64,000 nucleotides of DNA, taken from an uncultured Muribaculaceae bacterium. GTDB lineage: Bacteria > Bacteroidota > Bacteroidia > Bacteroidales > Muribaculaceae. The position numbers and the translations under genes are program-made. Numbering within the stretch: the first letter of the stretch is position 1; each line of letters begins with the position of its first letter. Location: assembly GCA_910586995.1 (NCBI GenBank), contig CAJUKZ010000002.1, forward strand, positions 1 through 64,000, in the 5' to 3' direction. The notes beneath the pieces were generated by a model. It was given only the letters and a program-made list of their open reading frames with translations, was not told where the DNA came from and ran no database searches. Of this stretch, positions 33,251 to 40,738 are shown one piece after another.

Positions 33251-33340
33251 CTAAGTGCTTTGAAATTTGCATTTTTGGCGATTTCTTTGTACTTTTGCAT
33301 TAAGTTTTTCTCCATAATGAAGTCCTCCCAGTGAGGCCAT
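33251..33340 (-). CDS. Possible 29-residue peptide
   Basis: A 29-codon reading frame from an ATG at 33340, preceded at the usual distance by CCTAAAACGAA and by a palindromic copy of the recurring intergenic element. The peptide would be basic. The leader elements suggest it is expressed, but the frame is very short and has no recognised family. It could also be a decoy leader. Confidence 0.3.
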   Translation of the reverse strand: MASLGGLHYGEKLNAKVQRNRQKCKFQST

Positions 33341-33357
33341 CTTCGTTTTAGGCGAAC

Positions 33358-33378
33358 AACTTATTTGCTTATAAGCAA
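33358..33378 (-). repeat. Recurring intergenic element, copy 3, with palindrome
   Basis: On the minus strand it reads TAAGCAAATAAGTT (33358-33371). Here the end extends to a perfect palindrome, TTGCTTATAAGCAA (33365-33378), identical to the copy at 43135-43148. It precedes the possible peptide at 33251-33340. Confidence 0.75.
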
Positions 33379-33456
33379 GTTTGCCCGTGAGGGTCGGCTT
33401 GCTTTCTTTGTTTTTACAGGGGGAGAGAGGCCGGTAATACAAACTCCGGCCATGCG

Positions 33457-33633
33457 TTAATGGCGCTTTGACATGAACCATGTGCGGTAGGCTCCCCATT
33501 TGGTTAGCAGCCAATCCGACAGCCAATTTATCGCTATCAGGGAGAGCAGAACAGGAGAGAGCACGATTACTTGGAGTACAAGGAGAGTCTTTCTCCAACT
33601 CACTTTCTTCTTGTGAATAAACTTTTTCTTCAT
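33457..33633 (-). CDS. Small membrane protein (58 residues)
   Basis: A 58-residue protein from an ATG at 33633. Residues 1-15 are strongly basic (MKKKFIHKKKVSWRK), then a hydrophobic helix of about 20 residues (LLVLQVIVLSPVLLSLIAIN), then a Trp-rich basic tail. It looks like a single-pass membrane protein. A copy of the recurring intergenic element lies upstream at 33648-33660. It has the shape of phage lysis, holin-like or superinfection-exclusion proteins, but no function can be assigned. Confidence 0.5.
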   Translation of the reverse strand: MKKKFIHKKKVSWRKTLLVLQVIVLSPVLLSLIAINWLSDWLLTKWGAYRTWFMSKRH

Positions 33634-33647
33634 TTCGTATGGTGTTT

Positions 33648-33661
33648 AACTTATTTGCTTG
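33648..33661 (-). repeat. Recurring intergenic element, copy 4
   Basis: On the minus strand it reads AAGCAAATAAGTT (33648-33660), 15 nt upstream of the small membrane protein start at 33633. Confidence 0.7.
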
Positions 33662-33684
33662 TTGTTCGGGAGAGATCTGAAAGT

Positions 33685-33810
33685 CTATTTCGGCTTCTTA
33701 TTATCCCACATAGGCTCTACTAAAGTGGCGATAATCACGAGGAGTCCGACCCACGCAAAGATTAGCATGGTCAAAATTAAATTCGATAATATCTTCCAAA
33801 TCTTCCTCAT
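33685..33810 (-). CDS. Small membrane protein (41 residues)
   Basis: A 41-residue protein from an ATG at 33810. It has a short basic start and one hydrophobic helix (ILTMLIFAWVGLLVIIATLV), ending in a Lys-rich tail. It is next to another small membrane protein, which suggests a pair. No family is recognised. Confidence 0.45.
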   Translation of the reverse strand: MRKIWKILSNLILTMLIFAWVGLLVIIATLVEPMWDNKKPK

Positions 33811-33821
33811 ATCGTATATTG

Positions 33822-34166
33822 TTAGTCGTTTCCGCGCAAGTGGTCAACAATCCAAACAGCGAAAGTCCTTTGAACCTCTATCGCTTTGTGTTGTGGGAGG
33901 CTTAACCCATTGTCGCCGGTCAGATAATCCCAACCTCTCACCACCAATAACGGATCGCCATTGACACAGATTTCATTATCGTTCACGCCAATATCAGCAC
34001 CCCCTTTTGGAGTATCTTCTCCATTGAGGAGTTGCACAACACGGCTCATCATTTCTTTCGGATAATTCCGGCAGTTAGCAGCCATGAGCGCCATCACTCC
34101 ATTAGCAGAGTAGATGAAAGCGCCTTCGGATCTGAATGGCGGTTGAAATATCTCAGTTATCTTCAT
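33822..34166 (-). CDS. Hypothetical protein
   Basis: A 114-residue protein, second gene of the short operon starting at 34479, overlapping the first gene by 14 nt. It starts with a beta segment (KITEIFQPPFRSEGAFIYSA), has a helix (ALMAANCRNYPKEMMSRVVQ) and a C-terminal helix with VQRTFAVWIVDHLRG. No family is recognised. The operon position suggests an early regulatory or anti-host role. Confidence 0.5.
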   Translation of the reverse strand: MKITEIFQPPFRSEGAFIYSANGVMALMAANCRNYPKEMMSRVVQLLNGEDTPKGGADIGVNDNEICVNGDPLLVVRGWDYLTGDNGLSLPQHKAIEVQRTFAVWIVDHLRGND

Positions 34167-34479
34167 TGTCAGCGTTTGTCAGTTTGTCGATATAGTTATT
34201 TGCCCTTTCCATGTCCGCCACGACATCCGAGTATTTTGCTTTGACTCCGTTGATATGGAAGAGGATATTCAGACCAAGAATACCTCTCCCATACTTCTCA
34301 AAGACCTTGATGCCGGCCGGCACATTACAGGCATACTCAAACTCCGACTCCGAACTATGTGCAATCCGGTCAAGCACCCTTTTTACCTGCACCGCCATGG
34401 CGTAGGGGTGGGAGGGAGAGCTGAGAGGAATGTCCGTTCCCGTCATAACTTTAACCGTTTTTACTTTCGTGGATTTCAT
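34153..34479 (-). CDS. Hypothetical protein
   Basis: A 108-residue protein, first gene after the promoter at 34502-34533. The N-terminal 15 residues are basic, a central region is beta-rich (FEYACNVPAGIKVFEKYGRG), and the C-terminus is an acidic helix. No family is recognised. Confidence 0.5.
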   Translation of the reverse strand: MKSTKVKTVKVMTGTDIPLSSPSHPYAMAVQVKRVLDRIAHSSESEFEYACNVPAGIKVFEKYGRGILGLNILFHINGVKAKYSDVVADMERANNYIDKLTNADNEDN

Positions 34480-34501
34480 CAGAGTTGGGGTTTTATTAGT
34501 A

Positions 34502-34533
34502 CAAATATAGTCAAAATTTATCTTATATACAAG
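34502..34533 (-). promoter_or_regulatory. Phage promoter with GATAA core
   Basis: On the minus strand it reads CTTG at -33, a 20-nt spacer with ATAAGATAA, and TATATTTG at -7. It would drive the genes at 34479 and 34166 and possibly the small membrane proteins beyond. Confidence 0.75.
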
Positions 34534-34546
34534 TTTTGATGTGGAT

Positions 34547-35854
34547 TTATGCGGCCTTTCGGAATAATCCTATGTTGTCTTTTACCAGACTTACGATTTG
34601 GTCGTGATAAGGAGTCGTGCCGTTGCATTTACCGCGAGATTGAACTATCTCTAAGGTTCGGAGGTCGAGTTCAATAGTTTCGAGCCGGTTGCCCTCTTTA
34701 TCACGAGCAGACAGGATAAGGCTATTGTCTTTGTTGAAATACCGGTTAGAGTACACGCAGTGGTGCATGGCTTCTCCCTCATCGGCTATATCAGCAACAG
34801 AGGTTATCACAGCAATCTGAATATCCTCGTTGCCAAAACAGATGCCGAAATACATTCCTTTCTTGGCCTTGTATTCAGCCTCCCACTGTTTGGCGTTTTT
34901 CCGAGCCTCCTCAGCCTTGCGCTTTGCCTCCACGCGGTTTTTCCGAGTCATTAGTTTATCATGCTCTTTCTTCAGGTTCTTAGGACAGACATAGTGAGCG
35001 TTGCGAGTATCAAGGTGGAAATATTCCAGTAGGTCGATATAATCTACCCACATCGAAGCATCTTTGACTTTATAGCCGTTTCTGACGCAAATCTTAATTG
35101 AGGGCATATACCGGCCACACTTAATCTCTCTCTTATACTTAAAATAGTTCAAGAGGGAGTATTGACGTGTTTTGACTAAAAACTCTGCCTCCGTATCAGA
35201 GAGCAGAGCAAGCATTAACCGACACGGTGGCATTCCGTCTTTTGCGGCTGTCAAGTTGAAGCCATTTCGCTTAACAACTGGGAGCACCTTGTAATCAGGA
35301 TAGATGTAATCAGTCCATACGTTATACTTTTGCCCTCGATAGTCATAGTAGCTTCGGTATCTTGTTCGGATCTCCATAGGTTTGCAAAAGTCCCAACTAT
35401 CGCCACCATGTATTGTGCAAGGTCGAGCCATTATTACCTCTTGGCCTTCCTCATTCAGCCATATCTGAACAGCCTCGTCAGTCCAACTATGGGGGTCGCG
35501 ACCTTTCCTGACAGACCAGTATGTAACAAAATGCCGGAACACTTGCCATCGACCGCAAGTCGTGATGTACGTAACATAGCGTTTCTCATTGTACTTTTTA
35601 TTGGTGGCTCGTTTGATAGTCAACTTCTCGCCACAGAAAGGACAGACGTATTCCTCTCCATTCTCCCGAGAAGCCATCGGGTCAAGTTGTCCAGTGAACT
35701 TTCCGCAGTGCGTACACCATACTTCTCCCACGCTAAAATAGCCAATCCTTTTGTGGCTATGCTTTTGTGCAAATGCTTCCTGTTTGGCGTTTAGGGGTGG
35801 CAATGTAGAGGACAAAGCCGCCACCTCTCGCTGCAACTTTGTTCTCGGCCTCAT
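34547..35854 (-). CDS. PcfJ-like protein
   Basis: A 435-residue protein. Residues about 45-80 have two Cys pairs (CTHC and CPFC), a zinc-ribbon pattern. Residues about 290-335 are a charged helix. The C-terminal part has GEAMHHCVYSNRYFNKDN followed by ILSARDKEGNRLETIELD, the PcfJ signature from the Enterococcus plasmid pCF10 family, which recurs in Bacteroidota mobile elements. Function is unknown; PcfJ sits in plasmid and phage early regions. The start overlaps the PcfK-like gene by 4 nt, so the pair is translationally coupled. Confidence 0.85.
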   Translation of the reverse strand: MRPRTKLQREVAALSSTLPPLNAKQEAFAQKHSHKRIGYFSVGEVWCTHCGKFTGQLDPMASRENGEEYVCPFCGEKLTIKRATNKKYNEKRYVTYITTCGRWQVFRHFVTYWSVRKGRDPHSWTDEAVQIWLNEEGQEVIMARPCTIHGGDSWDFCKPMEIRTRYRSYYDYRGQKYNVWTDYIYPDYKVLPVVKRNGFNLTAAKDGMPPCRLMLALLSDTEAEFLVKTRQYSLLNYFKYKREIKCGRYMPSIKICVRNGYKVKDASMWVDYIDLLEYFHLDTRNAHYVCPKNLKKEHDKLMTRKNRVEAKRKAEEARKNAKQWEAEYKAKKGMYFGICFGNEDIQIAVITSVADIADEGEAMHHCVYSNRYFNKDNSLILSARDKEGNRLETIELDLRTLEIVQSRGKCNGTTPYHDQIVSLVKDNIGLFRKAA

Positions 35855-36339
35855 TCCTCGTCCTCCTCCTCTCCAAAGTCAAACAATGAGGGCGCATTGG
35901 TCTCAGGCTCCGCTTTCTTAGGTTTTGCTTTTTGCTTAGGAGCAGGGGCATGTGTTGAGTCAACTCCGGCGGCTCGTTCAAGCCTACGCTTCTCGTCCGC
36001 CTCAAACTTGGCGAGTGCGCGGGCCTTAGCAGCCGCCTTTTCTTCCTCAGTCAGTTGGATTTCATGGTTGACAACAACCCTTGCATTGACAGCCTTGATT
36101 TCGCCGAGATTATCCTCATCATAATAGTGAACGGCCAGACCGAAAACTTCATCATCGGCAAACCCTTGCCGACCGGCCTTATAGACCTCTGAGACAATGA
36201 AGTTGCAGCAACTCTCGATAGACTTGCCTTCTTTGGCATAACTTTTGGCAAAAAGTTCATCTTCGGAGGCACGTTTGTCAAGGTAAGCCTTGATTACTTT
36301 CTGGAACTCATTGAGTTCTTTCTTTTGTTCTTCTGCCAT
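35851..36339 (-). CDS. PcfK-like protein
   Basis: A 162-residue acidic protein. The N-terminal part (1-80) has LNEFQKVIKAYLDKRASEDE and ESCCNFIVSEVYKAGRQGF, the PcfK pattern; residues about 85-140 are a charged helix. The C-terminus is Lys/Pro-rich and ends with APSLFDFGEEEDEE, a possible clamp-binding peptide. It is paired with PcfJ as in pCF10-type modules. A CCTAAAACGAA element is 7 nt upstream of its start. Confidence 0.82.
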   Translation of the reverse strand: MAEEQKKELNEFQKVIKAYLDKRASEDELFAKSYAKEGKSIESCCNFIVSEVYKAGRQGFADDEVFGLAVHYYDEDNLGEIKAVNARVVVNHEIQLTEEEKAAAKARALAKFEADEKRRLERAAGVDSTHAPAPKQKAKPKKAEPETNAPSLFDFGEEEDEE

Positions 36340-36357
36340 GTTTATATTCGTTTTAGG

Positions 36358-36555
36358 TTATTCATTTACTACGTTGAACCTTGTGGAGTCGTAGTCATCG
36401 CCGGATAAAACCACTTCCTCATTGCGGTATTTTCTCATTGCTGCCGCAATAGCTGCTTCTCTCTCGTCATCCCCAGTAAGCTCCTCGGGGATTTCCACGG
36501 TCACAACTTTTCGGAGGGTTTCTACAACCTCCACTTTCAGTTTCTTGGTTTTCAT
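36358..36555 (-). CDS. DpnD/PcfM-like protein
   Basis: A 65-residue protein with a strand-helix-strand outline: VEVVETLRKVVTVEIPEE, then EAAIAAAMRKYRNEEVVLSG. This is the pattern of the DpnD/PcfM C-terminal family, and its position before PcfK and PcfJ mirrors the pCF10 order. It is small and acidic, without catalytic motifs. Function is unknown. Confidence 0.68.
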   Translation of the reverse strand: MKTKKLKVEVVETLRKVVTVEIPEELTGDDEREAAIAAAMRKYRNEEVVLSGDDYDSTRFNVVNE

Positions 36556-36569
36556 TTCAGGTATGGTAT

Positions 36570-36583
36570 AACTTATTTGCTTA
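36570..36583 (-). repeat. Recurring intergenic element, copy 5
   Basis: On the minus strand it reads TAAGCAAATAAGTT, 14 nt upstream of the DpnD/PcfM-like start and just after the stop of the coiled-coil gene. Confidence 0.7.
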
Positions 36584-36591
36584 TTACTTTC

Positions 36592-36789
36592 TTATTCCAT
36601 AGAGGCAAGGATTGTGCGCATTTCTGCACGCTGCTTACGATAACTCATTTGCAACCTTGCGGCTCTTTCATATCTTTCTTTATCAGGAATACCAGCATTT
36701 TCCATTTGCAAAAGCTGATTTTCTTTCTTTTCGATTTCCTCAGTGAGAATGTCGATTGTTTCCTGAATATCGTTTTTTGTATGGGTCAT
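36592..36789 (-). CDS. Small coiled-coil protein
   Basis: A 65-residue protein that is almost entirely one charged helix with heptads (QETIDILTEEIEKKENQLLQ). It is the first gene after the promoter at 36831-36862. It may dimerise or anchor a partner. No family is recognised. Confidence 0.55.
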   Translation of the reverse strand: MTHTKNDIQETIDILTEEIEKKENQLLQMENAGIPDKERYERAARLQMSYRKQRAEMRTILASME

Positions 36790-36830
36790 CGTTGTTTATT
36801 TTAGAGGTTTTATGTTTTATTTTGATAGTA

Positions 36831-36862
36831 CAAAACTAATCATTTATTATCTTTTATGCAAG
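36831..36862 (-). promoter_or_regulatory. Phage promoter with GATAA core (PcfMKJ operon)
   Basis: On the minus strand it reads CTTG at -33, a 20-nt spacer with AAAAGATAA, and TAGTTTTG at -7. It would drive the genes from 36789 through 34547. Confidence 0.78.
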
Positions 36863-36914
36863 TTTTTGGGTGATTATTTTTGTGCTAAAATTCTGATTTG
36901 CCTCATTTTAACTT

Positions 36915-37709
36915 TTATCCTCCAAGTAGAATATCCTTAACCACTTTCCCGACACCTCGCTTCTTTCGTTTGTCCTCATGCTCCTTCTTAGCAAAGAGCA
37001 ATTTCATATAGCCGGACTTCTCCTTCTCCTCATCAGAGAGGCTTTCCCAGTATTCTTCAAATGAGATGGCATTCTTGCGAGACTCCTCCCATTCTCTATC
37101 TTGGCGCTCCTTTTCTGCCTTAGCCCACGCCCGATTGATGTCATCACGCCGGTCCTCATAAAACTCAGCCAGCGACTTTGTGATTTGCGCCGGATCTATG
37201 GTGCCGTAGAACGTTTCATATTTACCACTGCGGAGCCGTGAGCAGAAACAAATAAACTCCAAAACGTTCAGGTCATCATACTCCATTGCTATCTGGTCGC
37301 AGAGTTCGTCCATTTGCCAATCCTCCATTTTGGTCTTGACTCCGACGAAGTTGCTAACTCCGAGAAGATGGGTTTTGATTAGTACGCGGCTCACATACTC
37401 CAATCCCCAAGCCTGCTCCAATATGCTGAATGTAGGAGTTTCTTTTACTTCATTCAGAAGTGAGAGGTCCTTGCACTGCACGAGTTCCGCTTGCAGTGCA
37501 AGGTTGTAGATGGTTGAGATTTCGGCCGGACGATTATTGCTTCTCAATGCCAGTGCTCGAGGGCATATCTCCTCCGTATCCTTGTGCTTGCTCAATCTTT
37601 GCGAGCGTAGCAAGGACAGACATGCTTTGACGCTGGATTGGAGAGGCTGACTGATGGCCACCTCCGTTGATGTTTGTTGGCGTATTGCCGGGGTTTTCTC
37701 TGACTCCAT
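36915..37709 (-). CDS. Replication-region protein (DUF6633-like)
   Basis: A 264-residue protein overlapping the previous gene by 176 nt in another frame. Its N-terminal ~58 residues are unusual because they are encoded within the overlap. The core (residues about 95-195) has RVLIKTHLLGVSNFVGVKTK, then LNVLEFICFCSRLRSGKYET and GTIDPAQITKSLAEFYEDRR, a pattern I associate with Bacteroidota DUF6633 proteins beside replication initiators. The C-terminal third is a charged helix. A perfect CCTAAAACGAA leader lies 3 nt before the ATG at 37709 although this is coding sequence of the upstream gene, which supports the start and the overlap. Confidence 0.65.
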   Translation of the reverse strand: MESEKTPAIRQQTSTEVAISQPLQSSVKACLSLLRSQRLSKHKDTEEICPRALALRSNNRPAEISTIYNLALQAELVQCKDLSLLNEVKETPTFSILEQAWGLEYVSRVLIKTHLLGVSNFVGVKTKMEDWQMDELCDQIAMEYDDLNVLEFICFCSRLRSGKYETFYGTIDPAQITKSLAEFYEDRRDDINRAWAKAEKERQDREWEESRKNAISFEEYWESLSDEEKEKSGYMKLLFAKKEHEDKRKKRGVGKVVKDILLGG

Positions 37710-38544
37710 AGTTCGTTTTAGGTGTTGATATTATTGTGTCTTTATTATCATACTTACCCTCCAGTATCTTTACCCAATTCGTGCTGTTCGTGAATATCCA
37801 ATCGAAGTCAGCTCTCCAACCGCGTTGATTGTCACCACGCATAAATCGAGAGGCCTCAGCCTTGTCAAATACTTGTTGCAGGGTTTCATAATTGTACTCC
37901 ATTTCCTCAAAGCGCACACGGATCTTCATTTTGCGCTTATCGGATAATTTCAGCACTTTTGGAAGTGAGGGGCAACGGTCATGGTAAAGGCGCAATATAA
38001 ATTCGCAATCCACATCAGGTTTCTTAGGCTTTGATATGGGTAATATCTCTGGCTTTGCTTGTGGCTCCTCAACAGGAACGAGAGCAATAGCCGGAGTTTT
38101 CTCAACTTCTTCAGCAACGACAATTTCAGGTAAGGTGGCATCAATCTCAGGAACTGCCTCCGGCGCCGACAATATAGTTTTCGCCTCACTGGACTCCGAA
38201 TTTTCTCCCCCTTGATACTTTTCCCAATTTAGGATTGTGATAATCGTAACTACATTGCTTGACTTCACGGATATTCTGCCGTCTTTCACCATTTCTCTCA
38301 GCCGAGCCTGCACGGTGTTGATTGACAAATTCCACCGTTTATGCAGGTCTGCGAGAGCCATTGCTATCTGACCACGTTTTACGACAACTTCTATACCTCG
38401 GAGATAAAACGACCTCTCTTTGCGCCATTCAGCAAGGAGCAAGAGGTCTATCCAGCACATAGCTTTCGTAAACTTCTCTCCTAAGTAGTAATTAGTCTGC
38501 AATAATTTCCGGGATAACTTTATCCACCCTGAATTTTCGTCCAT
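37534..38544 (-). CDS. Replication initiator-like protein (DnaD/winged-helix type)
   Basis: A 336-residue protein. Residues 1-110 hold a winged-helix-like domain with MALADLHKRWNLSINTVQAR, typical of phage primosomal proteins. A Pro- and Glu-rich linker (about 118-175) leads to a second domain (175-260, with LRLYHDRCPSLPKVLKLSDK and RFMRGDNQRGWRADFDWIF), a DnaD-like pattern seen in replication initiators. The last ~60 codons are also covered by the next gene's frame. It probably loads helicase at the phage origin; no origin repeat was found in or near it. Confidence 0.72.
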   Translation of the reverse strand: MDENSGWIKLSRKLLQTNYYLGEKFTKAMCWIDLLLLAEWRKERSFYLRGIEVVVKRGQIAMALADLHKRWNLSINTVQARLREMVKDGRISVKSSNVVTIITILNWEKYQGGENSESSEAKTILSAPEAVPEIDATLPEIVVAEEVEKTPAIALVPVEEPQAKPEILPISKPKKPDVDCEFILRLYHDRCPSLPKVLKLSDKRKMKIRVRFEEMEYNYETLQQVFDKAEASRFMRGDNQRGWRADFDWIFTNSTNWVKILEGKYDNKDTIISTPKTNYGVRENPGNTPTNINGGGHQSASPIQRQSMSVLATLAKIEQAQGYGGDMPSSTGIEKQ

Positions 38545-38567
38545 AACCGTTGTCGTTTATTCATGGT

Positions 38568-39017
38568 TCAATCGGTTCTTAAATAGTCGTTGACAGCCTT
38601 TTCAAACTCATCAAGAGAGTAGCAGACAATCCATAAATTGCCGTGCTTAATTGCGTTCTCTCCCCACTGCTTTTGTTCTGGAGAGATACGGCCGCCGGGG
38701 TTCTTCATTTCGATGTAAAGTGCGCCATACCCCTTACGAGGTATGGAGAGGCAAAGGTCTGCAACGCCTTTTCGCAGGCCCTCCCTCTTAATGCGCCGGC
38801 CCTGACCGCCGGGCCGAATACCCTCATTGGCATTATGATATAGCATACCGTCACGCCACAACTCAGGATAGGTATATTGAAACCACTGAATGCACTTCTG
38901 CTGTATCTGACTTTCAGACTCCATGCTTTGCACGAGTCGCTTGGAGGCCACCGCGCTTGTGTCTTTGCCGGAGATTATAGCCTCCAGTACCCGTCTGTTA
39001 TAAGTATCTCTTGCCAT
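38568..39017 (-). CDS. VRR-NUC domain nuclease
   Basis: A 149-residue protein. The C-terminal half shows the VRR-NUC fold: GRRIKREGLRKGVADLCLSI, then GALYIEMKNPGGRISPEQKQ, with the D-x..-E-x-K catalytic pattern (Asp in VADL, Glu and Lys in IEMK). This family cuts DNA junctions or flaps. I use the ATG at 39017; a TTG at 39023 would add two residues and overlap the helicase gene's stop. It follows the helicase gene directly, as in many phage recombination blocks. Confidence 0.83.
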   Translation of the reverse strand: MARDTYNRRVLEAIISGKDTSAVASKRLVQSMESESQIQQKCIQWFQYTYPELWRDGMLYHNANEGIRPGGQGRRIKREGLRKGVADLCLSIPRKGYGALYIEMKNPGGRISPEQKQWGENAIKHGNLWIVCYSLDEFEKAVNDYLRTD

Positions 39018-39019
39018 AG

Positions 39020-40294
39020 TCAAAAATAAACGTTTGTCAGTTGTCGTAATTGATTATCAGGAGAGCCAGTAATAGCATACTCGCCACCCCTCGGTTCTAC
39101 CAAGTGCAAATCTTCCACTCGGCCAAACTTTTTGAAATTTCCGCAGAGATCTACAATCCACGAGCATTCTTTCTCTGGGTGTGGACGTATCGCTCTGCCA
39201 ACTATCTGATAATACAGAGCCAGCGACATCGTAGGACGTGCAATTACTACCGTGTCAAGTTCCGGATAGTCAAATCCAGTAGTCAAGACTCCGACATTTG
39301 TAACGACTTTGATGTTGCCGGCCTTAAATTCGTTCAGTATCCTTTCTCGCTCTTTCTTTGGAGTCTTGCCTGTTATCAATGCACAGCCATCTACATACTC
39401 GCATAGCAACTCGGACTCCTCGATGAAACGAGTAAAAACGAGTATGCCTTTTCGGGGTCTCTCATCTTTTGGCTTTTGCAGCCGGCGCACGATGTTGATT
39501 AAATGAGTGCTGAGGTTGCACTTATCATATTGCACTTTCAATGCTGCATCGTCAAAATCCATGCCGGTACTATTGCGTTTCAGCGAGGTATGGTTCATAA
39601 TGGAGAGGTCAAAGTAACGCTGTTTTGCGAGATAGCCTCTTTGCAGGAGCGTGGAAATATCCACCTGATAAATCACATCATGGAATATCCGTGGGCGCAT
39701 ACGAGTAAGGAATTTCAGTATGCACTTATTCTCCATTCTTATACTGTGGTTGATTAGCCGTTGGTCAAACTCCTCTGACTTCTTCTCATCTTTGGGTCTG
39801 AACACTTGTTTACCCTCTCTATCGAGATAGGTTACAGATGAAAATAACCGATAAGGGGTTGCCGTCAAACCGAGTATCTTCCGTTTGGCGTTATCGAAGA
39901 AGTCCTTATACATACCTCCTTGTGCGTTGCACGTGTGGCACTCGTCAACTATGATATACTTGAAATGCGAGAAGTCCTCCATGTGCGCTTTGACGCTGCC
40001 AATGGTGGCAAATGTTATTCTACTTATCTCTTTCGAGTTGAAGGAGGCAGAATATATGGAGCAGTCCTCAACGCCATAACTCCTCAACTTAGCATAGTTC
40101 TGTTCCAGAATTTCCTTTGAGGGCTGGAACACTAAAACGTGCCCGTCGAGCCTGTGTGCGATGTCGGCAATTACCAGACTCTTGCCCGAGCCGGTAGGCA
40201 GTACAAGCAACCCGTTCTTATCATTGTCTTGACTGAAGAAACGGATTGATGCGTCACTTGCTTGTTGTTGATAGTCGCGTAGTTGGTATTTCAT
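39020..40294 (-). CDS. SF2 helicase (DEAD/DEAH type)
   Basis: A 424-residue ATP-dependent helicase. It has motif I LPTGSGKS (32-39), motif II DECH (117-120), motif III LTATP, and motif VI near VGRAIRPHPEKE with the arginine fingers. The layout matches phage UvsW/RecQ-like helicases used in DNA repair, recombination or origin unwinding. It overlaps the NinB-like gene by 4 nt (ATGA) and is coupled with the VRR-NUC gene. All core motifs are intact. Confidence 0.9.
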   Translation of the reverse strand: MKYQLRDYQQQASDASIRFFSQDNDKNGLLVLPTGSGKSLVIADIAHRLDGHVLVFQPSKEILEQNYAKLRSYGVEDCSIYSASFNSKEISRITFATIGSVKAHMEDFSHFKYIIVDECHTCNAQGGMYKDFFDNAKRKILGLTATPYRLFSSVTYLDREGKQVFRPKDEKKSEEFDQRLINHSIRMENKCILKFLTRMRPRIFHDVIYQVDISTLLQRGYLAKQRYFDLSIMNHTSLKRNSTGMDFDDAALKVQYDKCNLSTHLINIVRRLQKPKDERPRKGILVFTRFIEESELLCEYVDGCALITGKTPKKERERILNEFKAGNIKVVTNVGVLTTGFDYPELDTVVIARPTMSLALYYQIVGRAIRPHPEKECSWIVDLCGNFKKFGRVEDLHLVEPRGGEYAITGSPDNQLRQLTNVYF

Positions 40295-40731
40295 AAATAT
40301 CTTTGTGCTTGTGCTATCTCCACCTCACATTGCCTGAGCAAAATACCCTCCTCAGCAGTGGGGAGATAGATACCGGCCTCTTTCGATGACCAGTTTCTAA
40401 AGCGGTCTATGCAAACCGACATTTCCTCTACTGTGAGGTCTGAGGTCGATTTGCATACTATCCGCTCTCTATTTGTGAAGTTGTCGAATTTCCTTGCTAC
40501 GATAAATGTTTCAGGATTGACAAGTTTCTTGAAATATTCCTCTTTGATGTAGTCGGCCACCTCTCCATATTGTACTGCAAAATAGCCGAGAATAACATGG
40601 AGATAAGCGTTCTGGTTAAGTGACCTTTGCTTTTTGGAGCGCAACTCCACTACCTCCCCGCGCTCGGCGAGGAGGTTTGCTCTTGCGAGGAAGTTCGCTT
40701 TCTGCAAAGGATTGGAGTTGTCGTAAAGCAT
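40291..40731 (-). CDS. NinB-like recombination protein
   Basis: A 146-residue protein with the NinB/YbcN pattern: KQRSLNQNAYLHVILGYFAV, then NFTNRERIVCKSTSDLTVEE and FRNWSSKEAGIYLPTAEE. NinB of lambda helps recombination and binds single-stranded DNA. It lies between the DUF3127 OB-fold gene and the helicase gene, fitting a recombination operon. Family assignment is from pattern. Confidence 0.72.
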   Translation of the reverse strand: MLYDNSNPLQKANFLARANLLAERGEVVELRSKKQRSLNQNAYLHVILGYFAVQYGEVADYIKEEYFKKLVNPETFIVARKFDNFTNRERIVCKSTSDLTVEEMSVCIDRFRNWSSKEAGIYLPTAEEGILLRQCEVEIAQAQRYL

Positions 40732-40738
40732 GCCTTAA

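Noticed and set aside
33251..33598. A 115-codon leftward frame covering the small membrane protein
   Set aside because: Its upstream part is another frame of the 58-residue protein and has no protein-like composition; only the last 29 codons have a start with leader elements.
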